Origin: Micrococcaceae bacterium Sec5.7
Lineage (GTDB): Bacteria; Actinomycetota; Actinomycetes; Actinomycetales; Micrococcaceae
Reading direction: 5' to 3'
DNA: 64,000 nucleotides
Assembly (NCBI GenBank): GCA_039636785.1
Contig: CP144169.1
Span: forward strand, 3,472,001 to 3,536,000
The notes below the pieces were generated by a model that saw only the letters and a list, made by a program, of their open reading frames with translations, was not told the origin of the DNA and did no database searches. Positions within the stretch are counted from its first letter, which is position 1. Every line of letters starts with the position of its first letter. Of this stretch, positions 37,402-45,700 are shown piece after piece. The position numbers were made by a program, and so were the translations under genes.

Positions 37402-37503
37402 GGGATTCGACTGGCTCAACCACCGGGTTTCGACAGGCTCAACCAGCGGATTCTAGACAAGCTCAACCGCCGGTAGCCGAATCCGGACCGGCGGTTGAGT
37501 CTG
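37402..37503. repeat. Cluster of TTCGACA.GCTCAACC repeats
   Basis: Three head-to-tail copies of a 23-24-bp unit: GGATTCGACTGGCTCAACCA (37402 on), GTTTCGACAGGCTCAACCAG (37426 on) and ATTCTAGACAAGCTCAACCG (37450 on), each ending in CGG, followed by an inverted copy CCGGCGGTTGAGTCTG at 37488-37503. The inverted copy can fold with the third unit and may terminate the permease transcript. A common intergenic repeat in Arthrobacter-like genomes. Confidence 0.7.
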
Positions 37504-37524
37504 CCAATTCAGCAGACGCTCAAT

Positions 37525-38013
37525 TCAGCTGGCGGTGTCTGAGGTCGCCGTCAGCTCCTTGTCCAGGATGGCGAAGGAGCTGTCCCAGCCTTCGCGGGTC
37601 ATGTCCACCCGTTCCTGGTTCGTGAAACCGGTCTGGGTCAGTGTCAGCAAGGTGCGGCCGCCGAGATCCTCGAACTCGAGCCGCATCCCCATAACGTGGG
37701 GCTGCCCGTCACCCAGGTCCGATTCCGGCTGGGACGCCGCGAGCAACCGGGGCGGATCGTATTCCTGGATCACCGACATGATGGGCGATTCCTTGTGGAC
37801 GCCGCCCTCCTCGTAGACCATCACCAGATCCCATTTACCGCCCACCCGCGGCTCCACGGTGATCCGGTCGCGGGGTGTGTCCACTCCTTCCGGGCCGAAC
37901 CAGGCAGCGAGCTGATCCGGGTCCATAAAGGCGTTGAAGACCAGTTCACGGGGAGCATCAAATTCGCGCTCCATGGACAGAGTGTAAGTTTCAGTTTCCT
38001 GCTCCGTGCTCAT
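37525..38013 (-). CDS. SRPBCC (AHSA1-like) protein
   Basis: A 162-residue protein with the SRPBCC blocks MEREFDAPRELVFNAFMDPDQLAAWFGPEG, VEPRVGGKWDLVM and LTLTQTGFTNQERVDMTREGWDSSFAILDKEL. Start 38013 is preferred since CAGGAG lies 10 bp upstream; a start at 38034 would add seven residues. No ArsR gene adjoins it, but the operator-like palindrome at 38102-38117, shared with the ArsR gene at 34419, lies 88 bp upstream. Ligand unknown. Confidence 0.87.
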   Translation of the reverse strand: MSTEQETETYTLSMEREFDAPRELVFNAFMDPDQLAAWFGPEGVDTPRDRITVEPRVGGKWDLVMVYEEGGVHKESPIMSVIQEYDPPRLLAASQPESDLGDGQPHVMGMRLEFEDLGGRTLLTLTQTGFTNQERVDMTREGWDSSFAILDKELTATSDTAS

Positions 38014-38101
38014 TTTTTCTGACTCCTGAACCATGTTGGATTCGTATGAAATGCGCCGGGATACCGCCAGTCTAAAGCCTGGTATTTAACACCTGCGCTA
38101 A

Positions 38102-38117
38102 TTAACTGATATGTTAA
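38102..38117. promoter_or_regulatory. Candidate ArsR operator TTAAC-N6-GTTAA, site 2
   Basis: TTAACTGATATGTTAA, differing by one base from site 1 at 34792-34807 and sharing flanking bases (ATTAACT and AATATG). It precedes the orphan SRPBCC gene read leftward from 38013. Confidence 0.62.
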
Positions 38118-38179
38118 ATATGACACCTGGTGATTCCGGTGTCAAGGGTTGGTTGACAGGCCCGCCAGGCCCGGGCAGC

Positions 38180-38776
38180 TCAGGCTTTCGCGGCCGTGAC
38201 GAATTCGCGGACCTTCGCCAGGTCCTTCACACCCCGGGAACTTTCGACGCCGGAGGAGACGTCAACGCCCCACGCACCCGCTGTCGCGGCTGCCTGAGCG
38301 ACGTTCGCCGGATCGAGTCCGCCAGCCAGGAGCCAGCTTCGGCCCTCGAGGCCTTTATCCCGCACCGAGCCGTAGTCCCATGCTTCGCCTGAGCCCGGAA
38401 CGGCAGCGTCGATCAGCAGGAGCTCCTCACCCCGGCTTGCGAACGCTTCCGGAGCGGCACCCATGGTGACTGCCCTGATGACCTTCATACCGGCGTCGTG
38501 CGCTGTTTTGACGTCCTCCGGCAGGCGGTCGCCGTGCAACTGGATCCACTTCAGGCCGGCAGCACGCGCTATGGTCACGGCGTCTGCGGCCGGTTCGTGG
38601 CGGAAAACGCCGACGGCAACAGTGCCCGCAGGAACGTGGGCAAGCAGCTCCAAAACACGCGCTGGAGAGACCTCGCGCGGGCTGGGAGTAAGGACAAATC
38701 CGACGGCGTCCGTGCCCGCAGCGACAGCCTCACGGACAGACTCGGGCGTACTCAGCCCGCACACTTTGACGAACAT
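38180..38776 (-). CDS. trpF: Phosphoribosylanthranilate isomerase
   Basis: A 198-residue TIM-barrel enzyme of tryptophan synthesis, isomerising N-(5-phosphoribosyl)anthranilate. The N-terminal FVKVCGLSTPESV contains the catalytic Cys of TrpF; LKWIQLHGD is the conserved central strand; and LLAGGLDPANV and GVDVSSGVESSRGVKD carry the catalytic Asp and the phosphate-binding end. A stand-alone trpF away from other trp genes is notable, because many Actinobacteria rely on the dual-purpose PriA instead. Start 38776, with GGAG about 9 bp upstream. Confidence 0.93.
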   Translation of the reverse strand: MFVKVCGLSTPESVREAVAAGTDAVGFVLTPSPREVSPARVLELLAHVPAGTVAVGVFRHEPAADAVTIARAAGLKWIQLHGDRLPEDVKTAHDAGMKVIRAVTMGAAPEAFASRGEELLLIDAAVPGSGEAWDYGSVRDKGLEGRSWLLAGGLDPANVAQAAATAGAWGVDVSSGVESSRGVKDLAKVREFVTAAKA

Positions 38777-38899
38777 CCCAGCTCCTTCAGACAGTCTTGC
38801 TCCTCCTGACGTTAGCAACACCGGGCTTCCCGTGCCGACGTTACGTGCGGCGAGCGTATGTGCGCTGAAGTCGGGCAGGTGCGCGGCTAGGCTGGGCAG

Positions 38900-39556
38900 A
38901 TGGAGATCATCCGCTATGCAGAACTCAGGTCCGAACCGTGGCGCAATGGCGGCGGGGTGACGCGTGAACTGGCAAGCCACCCCAAGGCGGCCTCCGCGCA
39001 GGACGGCGCGTGGGACTGGCGGGTGAGCATCGCCGAGGTGACCAAGGCCGGCGATTTCTCCGCTTTCCCGGGCATGGACCGCGTACTGACCGTGATCGAC
39101 GGCGAGCTCCTCCTGCTGACCGTCGACGGCGACGAGCACCCCCTGGAGAAGTACCGTCCTTTCAAGTTTTCCGGCGACGCCGGAGCCAGCGGCGCACTTC
39201 CCACCGGCGACATCCGCGATCTCAATGTCATCACCAGAAACGGCGCGTTCAAGGGCTATACGTCCATCATCGAGCTCTCCAAGAAGCGGGCGCACCCGGT
39301 GTTCGAAGGACAGCTCGGCATTCTGCTGCAGGGCCAGGCCTCGGTCAGCCCCGGGGCCGAACCGGCCACGGAGGCCGCGCCCGCCGCCGCGGCCGTTGCC
39401 GGAGGAGCTGCGGAAGCGACGGAAGCAGCCCCGGCTCCCGGCGAGCCGGAGACACTGAACCGCTATGACGCCGTCGTCGGGACGGACACTCACTCCCCCG
39501 AAATCCTGGGCCGCGGATTCCTCGCCGTGGTCTCGATCGACCACGTGACAGGCTAG
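38900..39556 (+). CDS. hutD: HutD/Ves family protein
   Basis: A 218-residue cupin-like protein of the HutD family. EPWRNGGGVTRELASHP is the family signature near residue 12; WDWRVSIAEVTKAGDFSAFPGMDRVLTVIDG and LNVITRNGAFKG follow in order. A low-complexity Ala/Pro/Glu insertion lies at about 150-180. HutD proteins often accompany histidine-utilisation genes and are thought to limit formylglutamate or histidine breakdown, but no other hut gene is seen here. Divergent from trpF. Confidence 0.88.
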   Translation: MEIIRYAELRSEPWRNGGGVTRELASHPKAASAQDGAWDWRVSIAEVTKAGDFSAFPGMDRVLTVIDGELLLLTVDGDEHPLEKYRPFKFSGDAGASGALPTGDIRDLNVITRNGAFKGYTSIIELSKKRAHPVFEGQLGILLQGQASVSPGAEPATEAAPAAAAVAGGAAEATEAAPAPGEPETLNRYDAVVGTDTHSPEILGRGFLAVVSIDHVTG

Positions 39557-39624
39557 CCTCGCCTTCGTTACCTGAGCCTTTCCACACTGGTCAGTCGTGC
39601 CGGACAAACCATAGACTCGGGCCC

Positions 39625-40155
39625 ATGACGACGCCTAAATTCAATGATCTTCTGACCACCCAGGTTGCCAACGAATTTGCAGCCTCACAGCAGTACATTG
39701 CCGTGGCAACATGGTTCGGCAACCAGGACCTCCCGCAGCTGGCGCGCTACTTCTACCGGCAGTCCGTGGAGGAACGCAACCACGCCATGATGATGGTCCA
39801 GTACATGCTGGACCGCGACCTGCCTGTCACCATTCCCGGCATCCCGGCCGTCCGCAACGACTTCGCCTCCGTGACGGAACCACTGACGCTAGCACTCCAG
39901 CAGGAAAAAGAGGTCACCAAGAACATCGAGAGCCTGTTCCGCGCCGCCCGTGCCGAGGACGATGCCCTGGGCGAGCAGTTCATGCTCTGGTTCCTGAGGG
40001 AGCAGGTGGAGGAAGTCGCCTCCATGACCACGCTCCTGAACATCGCCGAGCGGGCGGACAACCTGTTCGACATCGAGAACTTCATCGCCCGGGAAACCGT
40101 TGGCAACGGCGGGCGTGACTCCTCGGCACCCGAGGCCGCCGGCGGAGCGCTCTAG
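39625..40155 (+). CDS. Bacterial ferritin (iron storage)
   Basis: A 176-residue non-heme ferritin that oxidises and stores iron in a 24-mer shell. The ferroxidase ligands are visible: Glu17 in ANEFAASQQY, Glu50 and His53 in EERNHAMMM, a Glu in helix C (QQEKEVTKNI), and the REQVEEVAS motif in helix D. There is no haem-ligand methionine of the bacterioferritin type at the usual place. A flexible acidic C-terminal tail follows. Monocistronic, just ahead of the guanidine riboswitch region. Confidence 0.93.
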   Translation: MTTPKFNDLLTTQVANEFAASQQYIAVATWFGNQDLPQLARYFYRQSVEERNHAMMMVQYMLDRDLPVTIPGIPAVRNDFASVTEPLTLALQQEKEVTKNIESLFRAARAEDDALGEQFMLWFLREQVEEVASMTTLLNIAERADNLFDIENFIARETVGNGGRDSSAPEAAGGAL

Positions 40156-40274
40156 GCCCGGCACCGTCTGTTTGGCACGTGAGTCCGTGGCCACCGCTGG
40201 TGAGGTTAACCACCAGAGGTGGCCTCCGGCGTCGGGCGTTGCTAGCCTGAAATGAAGGTTCCGGACTGGAGCCT

Positions 40275-40315
40275 CCGGACGACGGTTCAGTACCCGGCAC
40301 GCGACAAGACTGGCC
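40275..40315 (+). ncRNA. Guanidine-III riboswitch (ykkC-III)
   Basis: The segment contains, in order and spacing, the conserved blocks of the guanidine-III class: CCGGACGA (40275-40282), GTACCCGG (40290-40297) and GACAAGAC (40303-40310), with the CAGT/ACTG stem and CCGG/CCGG pairing that form its pseudoknot. It lies 12 bp before the first SMR exporter start, and its last pairing arm directly abuts the ribosome site AAGGG (40317-40320). That layout fits control of translation initiation: guanidine binding frees or hides the ribosome site. SMR guanidinium exporters are the usual genes behind this class. Confidence 0.88.
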
Positions 40316-40327
40316 AAGGGATCTGTC

Positions 40328-40651
40328 ATGTCGTGGTTAATTCTTATTCTGTCCGGGGCGCTCGAGGCCGTCTGGGCCGCAGCGCTGCACCGGACTTTCC
40401 AAGCCAAGGGCTCCAAGCGGGTGCTCCCGGCGCTGCTTTTCCTGGTGTCCGTGCTGGCCAGCACCGGCGGACTCGCCGTCGCGATGCAGTCCATCCCCAC
40501 AGGCACCGCTTACGCGGTGTGGGTGGGAGTGGGCGTTGTGCTGACCTCCGCCTACGCCATCATCACCAAAGTTGAACGCCCGACGGCGGCGCGGCTTCTG
40601 CTGCTCGGCGGGATCGCCGCTTGCGTGGTCGGCCTGAAGGTGGTGGCGTGA
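40328..40651 (+). CDS. SMR guanidinium exporter subunit 1
   Basis: A 107-residue four-TM small multidrug resistance protein. It begins SWLILILSGALEAVWAAAL, with the conserved TM1 glutamate that couples proton and substrate movement, and has the GTAYAVWVGVGVVLTS signature of TM3. The guanidine-III riboswitch directly upstream supports guanidinium (Gdx) rather than broad drug export. It overlaps the second SMR gene by one base, so the two are likely to form an antiparallel heterodimer. Confidence 0.93.
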   Translation: MSWLILILSGALEAVWAAALHRTFQAKGSKRVLPALLFLVSVLASTGGLAVAMQSIPTGTAYAVWVGVGVVLTSAYAIITKVERPTAARLLLLGGIAACVVGLKVVA

Positions 40652-41037
40652 TGTTCGCCAAACCAAGCTTCAGCTGGATGATCCTGCTGGCCTCCGCGGT
40701 GCTCGAGGCCGTCTGGGCGACGGCATTGGGCCTGTCCGACGGCTTCACCCGTCCGCTGCCCACCGCGGTTTTCGCCGTGACGGCGACACCGAGCATGCTC
40801 AGTCTCGGACTCGCCGTGAAGCGCATCCCCCTCGGCACCGGCTACGCCGTCTGGGTGGGGATCGGCGCGGCCCTGACCGTGGGCTGGGCGATGCTCACCG
40901 GCGTCGAACCTGCCAGCCCGCTGAAGCTGATGTTCATCGCGGGAATTGTGGGGTGCGCTGCGGGGCTGAAGCGTCTGCCAGCCGGTGCGCCCGGCCTGGA
41001 TTCAGAACCGGCCCCGTCCGGCGTCGATACCCCCTAG
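40651..41037 (+). CDS. SMR guanidinium exporter subunit 2
   Basis: A 128-residue partner of the preceding SMR protein: ILLASAVLEAVWATALG with the TM1 Glu, then KRIPLGTGYAVWVGIGAALTVGWAM, then the fourth segment LKLMFIAGIVGCAAGLKRL and a 20-residue tail. Start overlaps the previous stop (TGATG). Bases 40858-40991 recur without any mismatch at 58384-58517, so part of this gene has been copied 17.5 kb away. Confidence 0.92.
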   Translation: MFAKPSFSWMILLASAVLEAVWATALGLSDGFTRPLPTAVFAVTATPSMLSLGLAVKRIPLGTGYAVWVGIGAALTVGWAMLTGVEPASPLKLMFIAGIVGCAAGLKRLPAGAPGLDSEPAPSGVDTP

Positions 41038-41067
41038 GAATCCCCGGGCAAGCCGTCAGTCAAGCCG

Positions 41068-41787
41068 TCAGGCAAGGCTTCCTTTGATAACGAGGCTCAC
41101 GCCGGCCACGAGGCAAAGCCCCAGAGCCGCGGGACGGATTGCGGAGGCGGAAAGCCGCTTCACCACCGGCCTCGAAGCCAGCGCACCGAAGACAACACCC
41201 GGCAGCAACCAGCTGGAGGCCACCAGCTCTGACGTACCGAACGAACCGACAGCAATCGACGCAACGAGTGCCACCACAGATGAGATGAGAAAAAACAGCG
41301 AGAGGTTGGCACGGTACCGGTGCGGATCCAGGTTGCGGTAGACCACCACGAGCGGCGGACCCGACGTCGCGGCAACCATTCCCAGCACGCCGCCAAGTAC
41401 GCCGGCGGTGAATAGGGAAAACCGGTTCTGCGGTACGTGGAATTTCGCCAGTCCGGCGAGCACGCTGAGCACCACCAGTCCCCCGACGATGACTCCCGTC
41501 CATTTCGCATCCAACAGGGGCAACACCAAAAGTCCGGCGACAGCACCGGGCACGCATCCGGCCAGTGCCGTGTTGAGGTCCAGGTGCCGCAGTCCGCTCC
41601 GGTTCTGCCAGGTGACAAGCAGCATGACCACCGGGGTGACAACCAACAGCGGGCCAGGCACCAGGTCCGGACTGATCATCAGCAGCAGTGGTGAGGCGAA
41701 TATGCCGAAGCCGGAACCCGTGCTGGCCTGTGCCACCACGGCGGCGGCAACAATCAGCGCCGAAATCATGAGTTCCGTGGTGGTCAT
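41068..41787 (-). CDS. tauE: TauE/SafE-family sulfite or sulfoacetate exporter
   Basis: A 239-residue membrane protein with about seven to eight hydrophobic segments, of the TauE/SafE (DUF81) family. Typical features are QASTGSGFGIFASPLLLM near the start and GGVLGMVAATSGPPLVVVY in the second half, the internal repeat of the family. In taurine dissimilation, sulfite released by Xsc must leave the cell, and exporters of this family are the usual neighbours. It is the last gene of tpa-pta-yeiH-tauE and starts 12 bp after yeiH ends. Confidence 0.88.
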   Translation of the reverse strand: MTTTELMISALIVAAAVVAQASTGSGFGIFASPLLLMISPDLVPGPLLVVTPVVMLLVTWQNRSGLRHLDLNTALAGCVPGAVAGLLVLPLLDAKWTGVIVGGLVVLSVLAGLAKFHVPQNRFSLFTAGVLGGVLGMVAATSGPPLVVVYRNLDPHRYRANLSLFFLISSVVALVASIAVGSFGTSELVASSWLLPGVVFGALASRPVVKRLSASAIRPAALGLCLVAGVSLVIKGSLA

Positions 41788-41799
41788 GGTGTTGTACTC

Positions 41800-42867
41800 C
41801 TAGATGAATTGCACGCCGACGAAGGCCAGCGCCGCTATGAGGCCCCAGGAGAGCATCGCCGCGATGATGGCCTTTCCACTGGTCTGGAGCAGGGACCTTA
41901 CCTGCACCGACGCCCCAAGCCCGTAAAGTGCCGCGGCCAGCAGCAGATCCTGGACGGTGCCGGCAACTTCGAGGACAACCGGCGGCAGGAATCCAAGCGT
42001 ACGCAGAACGATCATCGCCATGAATCCGGCCACGAAGAGCGGGATCAGCGGCGGGAGCTTAATCCCGGTAACGTCAGCGCCGTTTGCCGCCCTCCGGCGG
42101 CGGTAGCGGTCCACCAGCGCTGCCCCCGTTACCATCGGCGCAAGCATCAGTACGCGGGTGAGCTTGATGATCAGCGCCCCGGCAAGGGCCGCCGCACCAG
42201 CCGTCTGCGCCGTTGCCACCACCTGCCCCACATCGTGGACGCTGGCTCCCACCCAGTGCCCGAACTGCACGGTGTCCAGGCCAAGCGGCCCTTTCAGTGC
42301 GGGAAGAGCCGCGATGGCCAGCGTTCCGCACAGGGTCACGAGGGCGATCGGCACAACGGTGTCGCGGTGGTCGGTCTTGGTGACCCCGCTCACTGCCCCG
42401 ATGGCGGAGGCACCGCAGATGGAAAAGCCTGCGGCGAGCAGCAGGGGCTGGTCGCCCGGAAGTTTGAGCACCCTGCCCAAAGCCAGTGTCCCCACAAAAG
42501 TCAGCAGCACAATGCCAACCACGATCCCCAGCGTCTTCCAGCCCAGCGCAGCCACATCGATGAGGCTGAGTTTGAGGCCAAGAAGCACGATTCCGAGGCG
42601 CATGAAGCGCTTGGCGGAAAGAACCAGCCCGGGCTGCAGGACTCCTTCGACGACGGAACTGATCCCGGGAAGATTTGCGGAAAGAATACCCAGAATCACG
42701 GCCACCGTGAGGAAAGGCAACACCGGGACGGCCGAATGGATCAGCCAGGCGACGGCGACGGCGGCCGCGGCCGCCGCCAACCCCGGCAGCCGATTATTCC
42801 GCAGGCCCCTGGGAAGAAGTGCATCCTGCCGTCCGTTTCTTGCGGGTGTGGCAACTTCTTGTGTCAT
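41800..42867 (-). CDS. YeiH-family putative sulfate exporter
   Basis: A 355-residue membrane protein with about ten segments. Family blocks are KRFMRLGIVLLGLKLSLIDV, FSICGASAIGAVSGVTKTD, and VGASVHDVGQVVATAQTAG. YeiH/PSE proteins (UPF0324) occur next to xsc and tauE in sulfonate degraders and are proposed to export sulfate or sulfite, though this is not firmly proven. It precedes tauE by 12 bp, giving two candidate exporters in one operon. Confidence 0.88.
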   Translation of the reverse strand: MTQEVATPARNGRQDALLPRGLRNNRLPGLAAAAAAVAVAWLIHSAVPVLPFLTVAVILGILSANLPGISSVVEGVLQPGLVLSAKRFMRLGIVLLGLKLSLIDVAALGWKTLGIVVGIVLLTFVGTLALGRVLKLPGDQPLLLAAGFSICGASAIGAVSGVTKTDHRDTVVPIALVTLCGTLAIAALPALKGPLGLDTVQFGHWVGASVHDVGQVVATAQTAGAAALAGALIIKLTRVLMLAPMVTGAALVDRYRRRRAANGADVTGIKLPPLIPLFVAGFMAMIVLRTLGFLPPVVLEVAGTVQDLLLAAALYGLGASVQVRSLLQTSGKAIIAAMLSWGLIAALAFVGVQFI

Positions 42868-42989
42868 GTTTGTCTACGATCCTCCCGGAGGCGGCATGCG
42901 CCCGGCTCTGGTGAGGATCTCCTTTCTTTCGAGGCAGCAGGTATCGGGACGGCGGCCGGTCTCCTGGGCCGTCCGCCGAGGCAGGACGC

Positions 42990-44027
42990 TCAGGCCTCCG
43001 CGGGCGAAAGCGACTGGATGGCGCTCAATAGGCCGACGGAGACAATGTCCTCCGCGCTGCAGCCCCGGGACAGATCGTTCAACGGTGCGGCGAGGCCCTG
43101 CAGAATGGGGCCCACCGCGACCGCCCCGCCCAGGCGCTCGGTGATTTTATAGCCGATGTTTCCTGCATCCAGAGTGGGAAAAACCAGGACATTTGCCAGG
43201 CCTGCGACGTCCGAGCCGGGCGCCTTCGACTCCCCGATCTGAGGCACCAGGGCAGCATCAAACTGCATCTCGCCGTCCGCCCGGAGCAGCGGATGACGGG
43301 TTCGCAGGATCTCCATCGCGGCTCTGACCTTGTCCACGTGTGGATGAATGGCGCTGCCCCGGGTGCTGAAGGACAGCATGGCCACTTTCGGGACCTGCCC
43401 AGTCAGGGCCTGGTGCATGGCAGCTGCCGATCCGGCTATGTCCGCCAGCTGTTCGGCTGAAGGGTCAGGAACGACGGCGCAATCACCGAACGTCAGCTCT
43501 CTTCCGTCGGGCAGGAGCATCAGGAAGGAACTGCTCAAGGTGGTGCAGTCAGGAGCCAGCCGCACCACCCGCAGCGCCGCCCGCAGCACCAGTGCCGTGG
43601 GGCTTCCCGCTCCGGCGACGCAGGCATCAACATACCCGGCCCGCAATGCAGCCGCGGCTATATGCACGGGCTCCTGCCGTGCCTGTGCCAATTGCTCGGG
43701 CTTCCGGGCATAGGCCTCCCCGATCAGGGAGCTGATGGTGCTGTCACGGGCAAGCGCCTCGACATCGACAATGGTGCCGTCGGGCAGCCCACAGCCCAGA
43801 TCCGCTGCGATCTGACGGATTTCGGCACTCCTGCCGATCAGCCTGGGGCTGAGAATCCCCTCGGCCGCCAGCGTGCTGGCGGCGCGAACGGCGCGTTGGT
43901 CCTCGCCGTCGGCAAATCCGACCACCCGCCCGCGGCCGGACAGCTCCTGGCGCCAGCGTTCAAACACCGGGCTGCCCGCCGGCCGCGCTGCCTGCGGTCC
44001 CCGCCTGTCAATGATCGCGGTCGCCAT
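42990..44027 (-). CDS. pta: Phosphate acetyltransferase (sulfonate pathway type)
   Basis: About 345 residues of the PTA_PTB family. Converts the acetyl phosphate formed by Xsc into acetyl-CoA. Typical are [17 protein letters not shown] near the N-terminus, [41 protein letters not shown] and [24 protein letters not shown] in the C-terminal half. Start 44027 ([10 protein letters not shown]) follows AGAGGTGGAG; the frame extends 13 codons further without a good ribosome site. It lies 78 bp after tpa in the same operon. Confidence 0.93.
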   Translation of the reverse strand: MATAIIDRRGPQAARPAGSPVFERWRQELSGRGRVVGFADGEDQRAVRAASTLAAEGILSPRLIGRSAEIRQIAADLGCGLPDGTIVDVEALARDSTISSLIGEAYARKPEQLAQARQEPVHIAAAALRAGYVDACVAGAGSPTALVLRAALRVVRLAPDCTTLSSSFLMLLPDGRELTFGDCAVVPDPSAEQLADIAGSAAAMHQALTGQVPKVAMLSFSTRGSAIHPHVDKVRAAMEILRTRHPLLRADGEMQFDAALVPQIGESKAPGSDVAGLANVLVFPTLDAGNIGYKITERLGGAVAVGPILQGLAAPLNDLSRGCSAEDIVSVGLLSAIQSLSPAEA

Positions 44028-44105
44028 GGCTCCACCTCTCAAATCGAGCCCTGCGGAGGCCGCCACGAGGGAGATCTCCGCAGGGGTAAAACCGGAAGTG
44101 GCGGC

Positions 44106-45476
44106 TTAGGGCTGGATGGCCTTTTCGACGTCGTTGAGCATTCCGTCCACGCCGTGCAGCAGCTCGGACAGCACATCGGCGTCCGCCACCAACGGAGGGG
44201 AGATCATGATCATGGTCGCGCCGCGGTCATCCCCGCGCAGGATCACCTTGGTCCGCTTGAAGGACTCCGGCAGCACTTCACGCAATACCGTCATCGATTC
44301 CGCGTCGGTCAGTTCCCGGCCGCTGAAACTGTCCGCCATGAGCTCGATCGCATAGAAGAAGCCCATACCCCGGACTGCCTTGACGCAGCGGTGCGAGCCC
44401 TTCAATGATTCCAGGGCCTCCATGATCTTCGGACCCTGTTCCTGGACGTTGCCAAGCACGTTTTCGTCGCGCATGGCTGTGATGTTGGCGGCCGCAACTG
44501 CGGTGGAAACCGGGTGCCCACCCCAGGTGGCGCCATGGGTGAAGACGCCACCCTTGGAAGAATTGAACAGTTCCTGGACCAGTTTCTCCCGGACGATCAT
44601 TCCGCCCAGCGGCGCATATCCGGAGGTGGAGCCCTTGGCGAAGGTGACCATGTCCGGAACGACGCCTGTCACGCCGTAGCCGAAGAAGTGCCCGAGCCGG
44701 CCGAACGAGCAAATGACCTCATCGGAAACCAGCAGGATCCCGTATTTGTCACAGAGTGCGCGCAGCGCGGGCCAGTAGCCGTCCGGTGCCACCAGGGCTC
44801 CCCGGCCGTTCTGGACCGGCTCGGCAAAGATGGCCGCAATGGTTTCGGGGCCCTCTTCAAGAACCACCCGTTCAATGGCCCGGAAGCAGTCCAGCTCGGT
44901 GACCGGACCGCAGTCTCCGGTGAAGCCGAGCGTATTCGGAACGCTGCGGATTCCCGGAAGGAGCTCGCCGAACGGATCCTTGATCTTGGGCAGCTGGGTG
45001 ATCGAGAGCGCGCCCATGGTGGTGCCGTGGTAGGCCATGTCACGGCTGATGACCTTGGTCCGTTGCGGCTGTCCCTGGCTGCGGAAGTACTGGCGGGCAA
45101 ACTTCAGCGCGGTCTCCACGGCCTCTGAGCCGGAGTTAACGAAGAAAGTGGTACCAAGGTCGCCGGGGGCCAGCTCCGCGATTAGTGCGGCGGCCTCGAT
45201 GGCCGGCGGATGCGCCGATCCCCAGTTGGAGGCGTACGCCAGGGTGCTGATCTGCTCGCTGGCCGCCTTGGCGATATCGGAGCGCCCGTGGCCCATATTG
45301 ACGCAGAAAAGTCCTGCCAGGCCGTCCAGATAACGGTCCCCCTCGATATCGATGAGGTAGCTTCCTTCCCCGCGGACAAAAATGGGGAACTCGCTGTCCC
45401 AGGTGTCCTTGCGGGTGAAGTGGGGTCCGAGGTGTCGCCGGGCCTGGGCCCGGAGTGTGGTGGCGTCCATGACCAT
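44106..45476 (-). CDS. tpa: Taurine:pyruvate aminotransferase
   Basis: A 456-residue class III PLP-dependent aminotransferase. It moves the amino group of taurine to pyruvate, giving sulfoacetaldehyde and alanine. NSGSEAVETALKFARQY, SDEV (Asp252) and the PLP Schiff-base Lys281 in TFAKGSTSGYAPLGG are present. FTHGATWGGHPV is the usual last active-site block. The assignment to taurine rather than another omega-amino acid rests on its neighbours pta, xsc and ald. The gene diverges from ald, with a 224-bp region holding candidate MocR sites. Confidence 0.93.
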   Translation of the reverse strand: MVMDATTLRAQARRHLGPHFTRKDTWDSEFPIFVRGEGSYLIDIEGDRYLDGLAGLFCVNMGHGRSDIAKAASEQISTLAYASNWGSAHPPAIEAAALIAELAPGDLGTTFFVNSGSEAVETALKFARQYFRSQGQPQRTKVISRDMAYHGTTMGALSITQLPKIKDPFGELLPGIRSVPNTLGFTGDCGPVTELDCFRAIERVVLEEGPETIAAIFAEPVQNGRGALVAPDGYWPALRALCDKYGILLVSDEVICSFGRLGHFFGYGVTGVVPDMVTFAKGSTSGYAPLGGMIVREKLVQELFNSSKGGVFTHGATWGGHPVSTAVAAANITAMRDENVLGNVQEQGPKIMEALESLKGSHRCVKAVRGMGFFYAIELMADSFSGRELTDAESMTVLREVLPESFKRTKVILRGDDRGATMIMISPPLVADADVLSELLHGVDGMLNDVEKAIQP

Positions 45477-45562
45477 CTCCTTCTGTTCGAGGTGAATAGC
45501 TATGATCGAAGCCTAGGCCGGGGTTCACCGTGGGCATCAGGGCCAAACGAGGCGCAACTGAG

Positions 45563-45613
45563 GGGTCCAGTTTGGACCCATGCACCGGCACTCTTCTGGA
45601 TCTTCTGGACCCA
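45563..45613. promoter_or_regulatory. Candidate MocR/TauR operator between tpa and ald
   Basis: A perfect inverted repeat GGGTCCA GTT TGGACCC (45563-45579) is followed by two direct copies of TCTTCTGGA (45592-45600, 45601-45609), the last continuing as CTGGACCCA to 45613. The motif TGGACC thus recurs three times. MocR regulators of taurine genes bind direct repeats of the type CTGGACyTAA, which these resemble. The sites lie between divergent tpa and ald, 87 bp from the tpa start. Confidence 0.55.
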
Positions 45614-45700
45614 TTGGCCTCCGGCCCATACTTCGTTAATGCTGCGCAGCCCGCACGGCGGACGTATTGAGATCACGCATCAATCACACGGAGGTCACGC

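Noticed and set aside
40328..41037. Calling the SMR pair a multidrug (YkkCD/EmrE) efflux pump
   Set aside because: The guanidine-III riboswitch directly upstream favours guanidinium export.
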